This document shows positions 16,806-27,271 of a DNA stretch of 64,000 nt, piece by piece. The position numbers and the translations under genes are program-made. How positions within the stretch are numbered: position 1 is the first letter of the stretch; the number at the start of each line of letters is the position of its first letter. The notes beneath the pieces are model-generated. The model made no database searches, was not told the DNA's origin, and saw only the letters and a program-made list of their open reading frames with translations. The DNA is taken from assembly GCA_963835535.1 (NCBI GenBank), contig CAWIFL010000003.1, forward strand, positions 310,001 to 374,000, written 5' to 3'. Source of the DNA: Fen-1245 sp963835535. Lineage in GTDB: Bacteria; Gemmatimonadota; Gemmatimonadetes; Gemmatimonadales; JACORV01.

Positions 16806-17195
16806 CTACCGGTTCCTCGGAATCGGCTCGCCGGAGCGCACCGACACGCGCTCCACCGTCCCATCCGTATCCACGCGCCGGCGCACCCGCGTCGGCCTGT
16901 CGTCCTTCGGATCGATCAGCATCACCTTCGACGCGGGCATCGGGGCCGGGAACTCCACGATCTGGCTCTGCTCGCCCTGCTGCCGCGCGCGGCGGTGCCG
17001 CTTGGCGATGTTGATCCCCTCCACCACCACCTGCCGCTTCGTCGGGATGGCGCGCAGCACCTTGCCGCGCTTCCCCTTCTCGTCGCCCGAGATCACCACC
17101 ACCACATCGCCCTTGGTGATGTGCAGCTTCGCGCGCGGCACCCGCTCGGGGCTCCGCTTGTGGTGCGCGCGCTTGCGATAGACCAGGAGGCGCAT
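16806..17195 (-). CDS. rplX: Ribosomal protein L24
   Basis: L24 is an assembly initiator for the 50S subunit. The KOW motif is at about 27-53 (KGDVVVVISGDEKGKRGKVL), followed by VVVEGINIAKRH. At 129 residues it is slightly long, with an Arg-rich N-terminus (MRLLVYRKRAHHKR). It starts one base after the rplN stop. Confidence 0.96.
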   Translation of the reverse strand: MRLLVYRKRAHHKRSPERVPRAKLHITKGDVVVVISGDEKGKRGKVLRAIPTKRQVVVEGINIAKRHRRARQQGEQSQIVEFPAPMPASKVMLIDPKDDRPTRVRRRVDTDGTVERVSVRSGEPIPRNR

Positions 17196-17196
17196 G

Positions 17197-17565
17197 CTAG
17201 AGGACCTCCGGCGCGAGCGAGACGATCTTCATGAACCGCTTCTCCCTGAGCTCGCGGCCCACCGGCCCGAAGATGCGGGTCGCGCGGGGCTCGTTGTTCT
17301 CGTCGATGATGACCGCCGCGTTCTCGTCGAAGCGGATGTAGCTGCCGTCCTTGCGCCGCGTCTCCTTGGCGGTGCGCACCACGACGGCGCGCGCGACCTC
17401 GCCCTTCTTCACGGTGCCGGTGGGGAGCGCGTCCTTGATGGCGACGATCACCACGTCCCCGAGGCCGGCGTACCGGCGCTTGGAGCCGCCGAGGACGCGG
17501 ATCACCAGCGCCCGCTTGGCGCCGGAGTTGTCGGCGATCTTGACGATCGTTTCCTGCTGGACCAC
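17197..17565 (-). CDS. rplN: Ribosomal protein L14
   Basis: This 122-residue 50S protein has exactly the family length when started at the GTG (17565), reading VVQQETIVKIADNSGAKRAL. That GTG has GGAGG nine bases ahead, while the longer in-frame reading has no family support. The core GDVVIVAIKDALP and RGYIRFDENAAV-type strands are present (here GSYIRFDENAAVII). Confidence 0.97.
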   Translation of the reverse strand: MVQQETIVKIADNSGAKRALVIRVLGGSKRRYAGLGDVVIVAIKDALPTGTVKKGEVARAVVVRTAKETRRKDGSYIRFDENAAVIIDENNEPRATRIFGPVGRELREKRFMKIVSLAPEVL

Positions 17566-17579
17566 GGTCCGCCCCTCCC

Positions 17580-17849
17580 CTACTTCGCCTGCTCGACGAT
17601 TGCGAGCACCCGCCACCGCTTCGTCTTCGACAGCGGCCGCGTCTCCACGATGCGAACCAGGTCGCCGACCTTGGCCTCGTTCTTCTCGTCGTGGGCCACC
17701 ACGCGCCGGGTCCGGGTGGACTGCTTGCCGTAGAGCCCGTGCGTCACGCGCCGGGTCAGCTCCACGACCACCGACTTGTGCATCTTGTCGCTGGTCACCA
17801 GGCCGGTGCGGGTCTTGCGCTGCCCGCGCTGCTGCTGCGCCTCGCTCAT
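17580..17849 (-). CDS. rpsQ: Ribosomal protein S17
   Basis: This 89-residue 30S primary binding protein has an OB fold with GLVTSDKMHKSVVVELTRRV and VGDLVRIVETRPLSKTKRWR. A short Gln-rich N-terminus precedes the core. The start overlaps the rpmC stop by four bases. Confidence 0.97.
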   Translation of the reverse strand: MSEAQQQRGQRKTRTGLVTSDKMHKSVVVELTRRVTHGLYGKQSTRTRRVVAHDEKNEAKVGDLVRIVETRPLSKTKRWRVLAIVEQAK

Positions 17850-18067
17850 TGCGCCTTCTTCGTCTTGGCCGCGCGCTCGGCCTGCACCGTCATCAGACGG
17901 GCCACCGTGCGGCGAGCGGTCTGGATGTCCATCGGGTTCCCCAGGACTTCGGTCGCCGCCTTGAAGCGCAGCGAGAAGCCCTCCTTCCGGTATTCCGCCA
18001 GCTTGGCGTCCAGCTCCGCGTCCGTCAGCTCGCGGATCTGCGCCACGGTCATCTGGGTCAGCGCCAC
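17846..18067 (-). CDS. rpmC: Ribosomal protein L29
   Basis: This 73-residue two-helix protein lies at the exit tunnel, a docking point for SRP and trigger factor. It contains QIRELTDAELDAKLAEYRKE and the end QTARRTVARLMTVQAER. The GTG at 18067 has GGAGG upstream; an in-frame ATG five codons later (MTVAQIREL) would match shorter homologues. Confidence 0.95.
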   Translation of the reverse strand: MALTQMTVAQIRELTDAELDAKLAEYRKEGFSLRFKAATEVLGNPMDIQTARRTVARLMTVQAERAAKTKKAQ

Positions 18068-18071
18068 GGCC

Positions 18072-18482
<411 letters not shown>

Positions 18483-18485
18483 CGC

Positions 18486-19145
18486 CTACGCCCCCGTGCT
18501 GTAGGTGCGGCCGCGCGCGTCCTCCACGACCTCACCCTTGAAGATCCAGGTCTTGACCCCGATGGTGCCGAAGGTCGTCTTCGCGGTGGAGGTCGCGTAA
18601 TCCACGTCGGCGCGCAGCGTGTGCAGCGGCACGCGCCCCTCGTGGTAGCCCTCGACCCGCGCGATCTCGGCGCCGCCCAGGCGGCCGCCGCACTTGATCT
18701 TGATCCCCTGCGCCCCCATCCGCATCGCGGACTGCACCGCGCGCTTCATCGCGCGGCGGAAGCTGATGCGCTGCGCCAGCTGGTGCGCCACGTTGTCGGC
18801 CACCAGCTGCGCGTCGAGCTCCGGCCGCTTGATCTCCTCGACGTTGATCCCGATCTCCTTCGAGGTCAGCTGCGCCAGCTCGTCGCGGAGCTTGTCCACC
18901 TCCGCACCGCGCTTGCCGATCACGACGCCCGGCCGGCCGGTGTGCACGGTGACCAGCACCTTGCCCGGCTTGCGCTCGATGTGCACGTCGGAGATCGCCG
19001 CGTGCTGGAGCCGCGTCCGGAGGTAGGTCCGGATCAGCTCGTCCTCCTTGAGCAGCGCCGGGAACTCGCGGTTCGCGAACCAGCGGGACCGCCACGGCTT
19101 GACGATGCCGAGCCGGAAACCATGGGGATGTACCTTTTGTCCCAC
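18486..19145 (-). CDS. rpsC: Ribosomal protein S3
   Basis: S3 forms part of the mRNA entry helicase. The 219-residue protein starts MGQKVHPHGFRLGIVKPWRS from a GTG, has the KH domain GXXG as IGKRG (VVIGKRGAEVDKLRDEL) and ends in the S3 C-terminal domain (GVKTWIFKGEV). Confidence 0.98.
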   Translation of the reverse strand: MGQKVHPHGFRLGIVKPWRSRWFANREFPALLKEDELIRTYLRTRLQHAAISDVHIERKPGKVLVTVHTGRPGVVIGKRGAEVDKLRDELAQLTSKEIGINVEEIKRPELDAQLVADNVAHQLAQRISFRRAMKRAVQSAMRMGAQGIKIKCGGRLGGAEIARVEGYHEGRVPLHTLRADVDYATSTAKTTFGTIGVKTWIFKGEVVEDARGRTYSTGA

Positions 19146-19148
19146 GCG

Positions 19149-19502
19149 CTACTCCTTCGTCGCCACGAGGATCGTGATGTGGCTGGTGCGCTTCTTCAGC
19201 GGGGTCGCCCGTCCCATCGCCGCCGGCTGGAACCGCTTCAGCGCCGGCCCTTCGTCCACCATCGCCGTCTTCACGTACAGGGTCTCCTCGTCGAGCCGCT
19301 CGGCGGCGCGCGTCGCTTTCTCCCGCGCGTTCGCGACGGCCGAGAGCAGGACCTTGGAGACCGGCTTGGCGGCGCCCTTCTTCGAGAACTTGAGGATCGA
19401 GAAGGCCTCGCCCACCGGGCGGCCGCGGATCAGGTCCACGACCAGCCGCACCTTGCGGGGCGATTGCCGCAGCATCCGCTGATACGCGCGCGCTTCGGTC
19501 AT
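19149..19502 (-). CDS. rplV: Ribosomal protein L22
   Basis: L22 lines the exit tunnel. The 117 residues include YQRMLRQSPRKVRLVVDLIR and the tunnel-loop end RFQPAAMGRATPLKKRTSHI. The ATG overlaps the rpsS stop by four bases. Confidence 0.97.
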   Translation of the reverse strand: MTEARAYQRMLRQSPRKVRLVVDLIRGRPVGEAFSILKFSKKGAAKPVSKVLLSAVANAREKATRAAERLDEETLYVKTAMVDEGPALKRFQPAAMGRATPLKKRTSHITILVATKE

Positions 19503-19813
19503 TCGGCCGGAGCCGTCCCTTCCGCCTCGAGCTTGGCCTTCTTGTCGGCCGACATCTTGCCGCTGTGCCCGCGGAACATCCGCGTCGGCGAGAACTCGCC
19601 GAGCTTGTGGCCGACCATGTTCTCGCTCACGTAGACCGGCACGAACTTGTTGCCGTTGTGCACGGCCAGCGTGTGCCCGACGAAGTCCGGCGTCACCGTG
19701 GACGACCGCGACCAGGTCTTGAGCACCCGCTTCTCGTTCTTCGTGTTCATCTCGTGGATGCGCGACAGCAGCCGCGCGTCCACGTACGGACCCTTCTTGA
19801 CGCTGCGGGCCAT
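19499..19813 (-). CDS. rpsS: Ribosomal protein S19
   Basis: This 104-residue 30S head protein starts MARSVKKGPYVDARLLSRI and carries HNGNKFVPVYVSENMVGHKL and GEFSPTRMFRGHS. The ATG shares one base with the rplB TAA, which defines the start. A short acidic/Lys tail follows the core. Confidence 0.97.
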   Translation of the reverse strand: MARSVKKGPYVDARLLSRIHEMNTKNEKRVLKTWSRSSTVTPDFVGHTLAVHNGNKFVPVYVSENMVGHKLGEFSPTRMFRGHSGKMSADKKAKLEAEGTAPAE

Positions 19814-20652
19814 TATTGCGTCGCCTTCCCGCGCTTGTGGCCGCGGATGATGAGTTTCGTGCTCGCCTTCTTCTTGTGCCGCGTCTTCACGCCCTCCGGC
19901 TTGCCCCACGGGCTCACCGGCGGGCGCCCGCCCGAGGACTTCCCTTCGCCGCCGCCCAGCGGATGGTCCACCGGGTTCTTGGCGACGCCACGCACCCGGG
20001 AGCGGCGGCCGAGCCAGCGGGACTTGCCCGCCTTGCCGACGCTCTCCAGCTCGTGCTCGACGTGGCCCACCTGGCCGATCGTGGCCAGGCACTCGGCGCG
20101 CACCAGCCGCACCTCGCCGCTCATCAGCTTCAGCGTGACGAAGGCGCCCTCTTTCGCGACCACCTGGGCGCCGGCCCCGGCGGAGCGGGCCATCTGCCCC
20201 CCGTGCCCCGGCTTCAGCTCGATGTTGTGCACCGTCGTGCCGAGCGGGATCTCGCCCAGCGGCACCGCGTTCCCGAGCCGGATGTCGGCGCCGGGGCCCG
20301 CGGCCACGGCGTCGCCGATCTTGAGGCCGACCGGCTGCAGGATGTAGCGCTTCTCGCCGTCCACGTACTGGATCAGGGCCAGCCGCGCGGAGCGGTTCGG
20401 GTCGTACTCGATCGCGGTCACCTTCCCCGGGATCCCGAACTTGTTGCGGCGGAAGTCCACCTTCCGGTACATCCGCTTGTGGCCGCCGCCCCGGTACCGC
20501 GTGGTGACGTGGCCCTGGTTGTTGCGGCCGCCCTGGGAGCGCAACGGCTCCAGGAGCGACTCTTCCGGCGGCTTCTTGGTGATCTCCGCGAAATCGGAGA
20601 TGATCCGGAAGCGCGTCGCCGGGGTGACGGGCTTGAACTGACGGATGCCCAT
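19813..20652 (-). CDS. rplB: Ribosomal protein L2
   Basis: L2 is needed for subunit joining and the peptidyl-transferase centre. The 279 residues include MGIRQFKPVTPATRFRIISD at the start, the central GHGGQMARSAGAGAQVVAKE and the catalytic-region GVAKNPVDHPLGGGEGKSSG with the conserved His. It starts two bases after rplW. Confidence 0.98.
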   Translation of the reverse strand: MGIRQFKPVTPATRFRIISDFAEITKKPPEESLLEPLRSQGGRNNQGHVTTRYRGGGHKRMYRKVDFRRNKFGIPGKVTAIEYDPNRSARLALIQYVDGEKRYILQPVGLKIGDAVAAGPGADIRLGNAVPLGEIPLGTTVHNIELKPGHGGQMARSAGAGAQVVAKEGAFVTLKLMSGEVRLVRAECLATIGQVGHVEHELESVGKAGKSRWLGRRSRVRGVAKNPVDHPLGGGEGKSSGGRPPVSPWGKPEGVKTRHKKKASTKLIIRGHKRGKATQ

Positions 20653-20654
20653 GT

Positions 20655-20954
20655 CTAGCCCTCGAAGATCGGAATGACGTCACCCTCCTTCAGGGAGACG
20701 ATCGCCTTCTTCCACTTCGCACGGCGGCCCGTCGTGCCGCGCCCCAGCCCGCCGGCCCGCCGCTCCTTGGCGCGCATCTGCATCGTGTGCACGTCGCGCA
20801 CGGTGACGCCGAAGAGGTGCTCGATGGCGTCGCGGATCTCCGGCTTGGTGGCCTCCGTGGCCACGCGGAAGGTGTAGATCTTCCGGCTCGCGTAGAGCGC
20901 CGAGGACTTCTCCGTCACCAGCGGCTTGATGATCGCGCGATACAGCTCGGGCAT
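20655..20954 (-). CDS. rplW: Ribosomal protein L23
   Basis: L23 is the exit-tunnel docking site for trigger factor and SRP. The 99 residues include IIKPLVTEKSSALYASRKIY and the tip-loop GGLGRGTTGRRAKWKKAIVS. It is in the standard position between rplD and rplB. Confidence 0.97.
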   Translation of the reverse strand: MPELYRAIIKPLVTEKSSALYASRKIYTFRVATEATKPEIRDAIEHLFGVTVRDVHTMQMRAKERRAGGLGRGTTGRRAKWKKAIVSLKEGDVIPIFEG

Positions 20955-20957
20955 CGC

Positions 20958-21872
20958 CTACTCCTTCTTCCCCGGCTTCTTGCCGGTCTTGCCCTTCTTG
21001 GCCTCCGGCTTCTTCGCCTCGGGCTGCTTCGGCTCCGCCTTCTTCGCCGCCGGCTTCTTCGCCTCGGCCCTGGGCTCCGGCTTGTGCGCCCTGGGCTCCG
21101 GCTTCTTCGCCGCGACCTTGGCCTTGGGCGCCGGCGCGGCTTTCTTCGCGGGCTTCCTCTTCCCCTCGCTCTCGCCCTCGGCCTTCGCCTTCTTCCGTTT
21201 CGGCTGAGGCTCCTCGGGCGCGATGGCCGCCGCGTCGCCGCCCTGCTCGAGCGCGCCGCCGAAGGCCGGCTCCTCGATCAGGAGCGCTTCGGCACGCAGG
21301 ATGTCGTAGGCCGAGACGTCGCGGTACCGCATCACCTGGACGTTGGCGAGGTTCCTCGCCGAGAGGATGAGGTTGGCGTTCACGCCCTCGGTGAGCATCA
21401 GCACGCGCCGGTCGGCGATCCCCATCCTGCCGAGCAGCTCGGCGACGCGCTTCGTCTTCGGCTCTTCGAGCAGCAGCGGCTCGATCACGCGGATCGCCTG
21501 CTCGCGGGCCCGCGCGTTGAACGCGGAGGAGCGGGCCAGCCGCCGCAGCTTGCGCGGAATGCCGAGCCGGTAGTCGCGCGGATGCGGGCCGAACATCGTG
21601 CCGCCGCCGGGCCAGAGCGGCGAGCGGATCGAGCCCTGCCGCGCGCGCCCGGTGCCCTTCTGCCGCCACGGCTTCTGGTTGCCGCCGGTGACGAAGCTCC
21701 GGGTCTTGGTCTCCGCGGTTCCCTGCCGCTGGTTGGCGAGGAACACGGTGACGGCGCGGTGCAGCGCCGCCTCGTGCACCCGCCCGTCGAACGGGTCGGC
21801 GGGGAGCCGCACGGCCTTGGGCCGCCGCGTGCCGTCCGCGGCGTACGCCAGGACTTCCATAGCCGCGCTCAC
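20958..21872 (-). CDS. rplD: Ribosomal protein L4 with long basic C-terminal tail
   Basis: L4 is a tunnel-lining protein and, in E. coli, the S10-operon repressor. The 304-residue product has a normal core through about residue 204 (RSFVTGGNQKPWRQKGTGRA, then RDVSAYDILRAEALLIEEPAF). A roughly 100-residue tail follows, built of Lys, Ala, Pro and Glu with repeated EAKKPEAKK and KPEPRA units. The GTG at 21872 is chosen because AAGGAGG lies five bases upstream and it overlaps the rplC TGA (GTGA); an in-frame ATG is at 21860. Confidence 0.95.
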   Translation of the reverse strand: MSAAMEVLAYAADGTRRPKAVRLPADPFDGRVHEAALHRAVTVFLANQRQGTAETKTRSFVTGGNQKPWRQKGTGRARQGSIRSPLWPGGGTMFGPHPRDYRLGIPRKLRRLARSSAFNARAREQAIRVIEPLLLEEPKTKRVAELLGRMGIADRRVLMLTEGVNANLILSARNLANVQVMRYRDVSAYDILRAEALLIEEPAFGGALEQGGDAAAIAPEEPQPKRKKAKAEGESEGKRKPAKKAAPAPKAKVAAKKPEPRAHKPEPRAEAKKPAAKKAEPKQPEAKKPEAKKGKTGKKPGKKE

Positions 21873-22492
21873 GCGTCCTCCTTCGCCACCGTCACGATGC
21901 CGCGCATCGGCCCCGGAACGGCGCCGCGCACGAACAGCAGGTTCTTCTCGGCGTCCACCTTGGCCACCAGCAGGCCGAGCTGGGTGGTGCGCCGCGCGCC
22001 CATGTGCCCCGGCATCCGCTTCCCCTTGATGACGCGCGAGGGGTCGGTGCCCGGGCCGACCGAGCCCGGCTTCCGGAACCGCGTGTTGCCGTGGCTGGCG
22101 GGCCCGCCGCCGAAGTGGTGCCGCTTCACGACGCCCTGGAAGCCGCGCCCCTTCGAGATCCCGGTCACCTTCACCCACTCGCCGGGGGCGAAATCCGTCA
22201 CCGTGACAACCGAGCCCGGCGCCGGCGCCTCGCCCTTCGACGGGAACTCGCGCAGCACGTGCGGCGCCGCCTCGAGCCCCGCCTTCTTCGCGTGGCCCTT
22301 CTCCGCCTTGCTGGAGCGCTTCGCCTTGGCGACGCCGAAGCCCAGCTGCACGCGGGCCGGCTTGCCTTCCACGGCCGAGCGCACCTGCACGACCGGACAG
22401 GGGCCCGCCTCGATGACCGTCACCGGGGTGACCGTGCCGTCCTCGCCGAACAGCTGCGTCATGCCGAGCTTGCGGCCAATGATCGCGTCCAT
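21869..22492 (-). CDS. rplC: Ribosomal protein L3
   Basis: L3 is an early assembly protein near the peptidyl-transferase centre. The 207 residues include MDAIIGRKLGMTQLFGEDGT at the start and the central GRGFQGVVKRHHFGGGPASH loop. The end NLLFVRGAVPGPMRGIVTV is canonical. It is two bases after rpsJ. Confidence 0.98.
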   Translation of the reverse strand: MDAIIGRKLGMTQLFGEDGTVTPVTVIEAGPCPVVQVRSAVEGKPARVQLGFGVAKAKRSSKAEKGHAKKAGLEAAPHVLREFPSKGEAPAPGSVVTVTDFAPGEWVKVTGISKGRGFQGVVKRHHFGGGPASHGNTRFRKPGSVGPGTDPSRVIKGKRMPGHMGARRTTQLGLLVAKVDAEKNLLFVRGAVPGPMRGIVTVAKEDA

Positions 22493-22494
22493 CG

Positions 22495-22806
22495 CTACTC
22501 CACCTTGATCTCGACGTCCACGCCGGCCGGCAGGTCGAGCTTGGTGAGCGCGTCCACCGTCTGCGGCCGGGAGTCGAGAATGTCGATCAGCCGCTTGTGC
22601 GTCTTCAGCTCGAACTGCTCGCGGCTCTTCTTGTCCACGTGCGGGCTCCGGAGCACCGTCCAGCGCTGCGTCTTGGTCGGCAGCGGGATGGGCCCGGAGA
22701 CCTGCGCGCCCGTCTTTTCGGCGGTGCGCACGATGTCCGCCGAGGCCTGGTCGATCACGGCGTGATCGAAGGCCTTCAGGCGGATGCGGATCCGGCCGGC
22801 TTTCAC
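22495..22806 (-). CDS. rpsJ: Ribosomal protein S10 (NusE)
   Basis: S10 acts in the 30S head and, as NusE, binds NusG to couple transcription with translation. The 103 residues include IRIRLKAFDHAVIDQASADI and the loop RSPHVDKKSREQFELKTHKR. The GTG start lies four bases after the tuf stop, so the S10 genes are continuous with the str genes. Confidence 0.97.
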   Translation of the reverse strand: MKAGRIRIRLKAFDHAVIDQASADIVRTAEKTGAQVSGPIPLPTKTQRWTVLRSPHVDKKSREQFELKTHKRLIDILDSRPQTVDALTKLDLPAGVDVEIKVE

Positions 22807-22810
22807 GGGG

Positions 22811-24019
<1,209 letters not shown>

Positions 24020-24024
24020 GGCAG

Positions 24025-26121
<2,097 letters not shown>

Positions 26122-26194
26122 AAGCTCCCAAGCAAAGCCAGCAAAAATGCGGGGCGACCGTCCACGCACGAGTGCGCAGGTCTCGCTCCGCCGA

Positions 26195-26238
26195 CGTCCG
26201 GGACTTTCCCGGACGGGGACCGCTTAAAGCAGCGGTCC
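26195..26238 (-). promoter_or_regulatory. Two consecutive perfect hairpins between rpsG and fusA
   Basis: CGTCCGGGA and TCCCGGACG (9-bp stem, 3-base loop, 26195-26215) are followed one base later by GGACCGCT and AGCGGTCC (8-bp stem, 6-base loop, 26217-26238). Neither is followed by a U-tract on the minus strand, so a plain intrinsic terminator is unlikely. They may be a ribosomal-protein or processing site that sets the rpsG to fusA ratio. The function is inference. Confidence 0.6.
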
Positions 26239-26257
26239 TATCTTGTCGCGCTAAGGT

Positions 26258-26728
26258 TTACCACCGGTAGTGGGCGAACGCCTTGTTCGCCTCGGCCATC
26301 CGGTGCGTGTCCTCTTTCTTCTTGATCGTGTTGCCTTCGCCCTTCGACGCGGACACCAGCTCGTTGGCGAGCCGGTCGGCCATCGTCTTCTCGCCCCGGG
26401 CGCGGCTGTAGTCGATCAGCCACCGCATCCCGAGCGCCGTGCGCCGCTCCGGCCGCACTTCCACGGGCACCTGGTACGTCGCGCCGCCCACGCGCCGGCT
26501 CTTCACCTCAACCACCGGCTTGGCGTTGCTCAGCGCCTGCTTGAACACGTTCACGCCGGGCTGCCCCGTGCGCTGCTCGATCATGTCCATCGCCGTATAG
26601 AAGATCCCCTCGGCGACCGACTTCTTCCCCTTGCGCATCAGGTTGCAGATGAACTTCGACACGGTCTGGCTGTCGTACCGCGGATCGGCCGGGACCGTGC
26701 GTTTGGTCGAACGGGGGCGCCGGCTCAC
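26258..26728 (-). CDS. rpsG: Ribosomal protein S7
   Basis: S7 is the 30S head assembly initiator and the str-operon repressor in E. coli. It is 156 residues, exactly the family length, when read from the GTG at 26728 that overlaps the rpsL TGA (GTGA). It contains DPRYDSQTVSKFICNLMRKG and VEVKSRRVGGATYQVPVEVR and ends AFAHYRW. Confidence 0.97.
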   Translation of the reverse strand: MSRRPRSTKRTVPADPRYDSQTVSKFICNLMRKGKKSVAEGIFYTAMDMIEQRTGQPGVNVFKQALSNAKPVVEVKSRRVGGATYQVPVEVRPERRTALGMRWLIDYSRARGEKTMADRLANELVSASKGEGNTIKKKEDTHRMAEANKAFAHYRW

Positions 26729-27108
26729 TTGGCCGCCGCCTTCGGCGCCTTCGCGCCGTACTTCGACCGGCTCTGCTTCCGCTCGGTCACGCCCGCGGCG
26801 TCCAGCGTGCCGCGGATGATGTGGTAGCGCACGCCCGGCAGGTCCTTCACGCGGCCGCCCCGGATCAGGACGATCGAGTGCTCCTGCAGGTTGTGACCTT
26901 CGCCGGGGATGTACGCGGTGACTTCGAATCCGTTGGTCAGGCGAACTCGGGCGACCTTGCGGAGCGCGGAATTCGGTTTCTTCGGCGTGGTCGTGTACAC
27001 ACGCGTGCAGACGCCTCGCTTCTGCGGATTGCCGCGCAGCGCAGGCGCCTTCTCCTTGCTCTCCACCGTTCGCCGGCCCGAGCGGACCAGCTGATTGATC
27101 GTCGGCAT
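26725..27108 (-). CDS. rpsL: Ribosomal protein S12
   Basis: S12 is the decoding-centre protein. The 127 residues carry the streptomycin-relevant residues in wild-type form: K43 in TTTPKKPNSALR and K88 in GGRVKDLPGVRYH, with D89 the usual methylthiolation site. It is the first gene of the str-S10-spc run, with a promoter about 60 bases upstream. Confidence 0.98.
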   Translation of the reverse strand: MPTINQLVRSGRRTVESKEKAPALRGNPQKRGVCTRVYTTTPKKPNSALRKVARVRLTNGFEVTAYIPGEGHNLQEHSIVLIRGGRVKDLPGVRYHIIRGTLDAAGVTERKQSRSKYGAKAPKAAAK

Positions 27109-27166
27109 AGCCCCCAATACACAGCGCAAGAATAAACGCGCGGCCCACTTCGGCCGCAGCCTTAGA

Positions 27167-27195
27167 AAGGTACGCGGGGCCTCAAAGAGGGTCAA
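27167..27195 (-). promoter_or_regulatory. Sigma-70-like promoter of the str-S10-spc operon
   Basis: TTGACC (27195-27190) and TACCTT (27172-27167) are spaced by 17 bases on the minus strand. The predicted start is near 27160, giving a leader of about 50 bases before the rpsL ATG at 27108. TACCTT matches the proposed trpS -10 box. No other convincing promoter is seen before secY, so much of the 17-kb run may depend on it. Confidence 0.55.
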
Positions 27196-27214
27196 GGGAG
27201 CGGCGATAGCGAGA

Positions 27215-27241
27215 GCCCCACCCCGGCAAGCCGGGATGGGG
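27215..27241 (-). terminator. Hairpin downstream of the OmpA-like gene
   Basis: CCCCACCCCGGC, an AA loop and GCCGGGATGGGG pair over 12 positions with one G-T/A-C mismatch. It lies 30 bases beyond the stop of the OmpA-like gene and just upstream of the rpsL promoter, the right place for a terminator. No clear U-tract follows, so it would be an atypical intrinsic terminator. Confidence 0.5.
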
Positions 27242-27271
27242 CCCCGTTGCGGTCGCCCGGGCCCGCGCGCG

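Noticed and set aside
27167..27241. The hairpin and repeats as traces of an insertion sequence
   Set aside because: No transposase, terminal inverted repeats with target duplications or integrase was found anywhere in the 64 kb.
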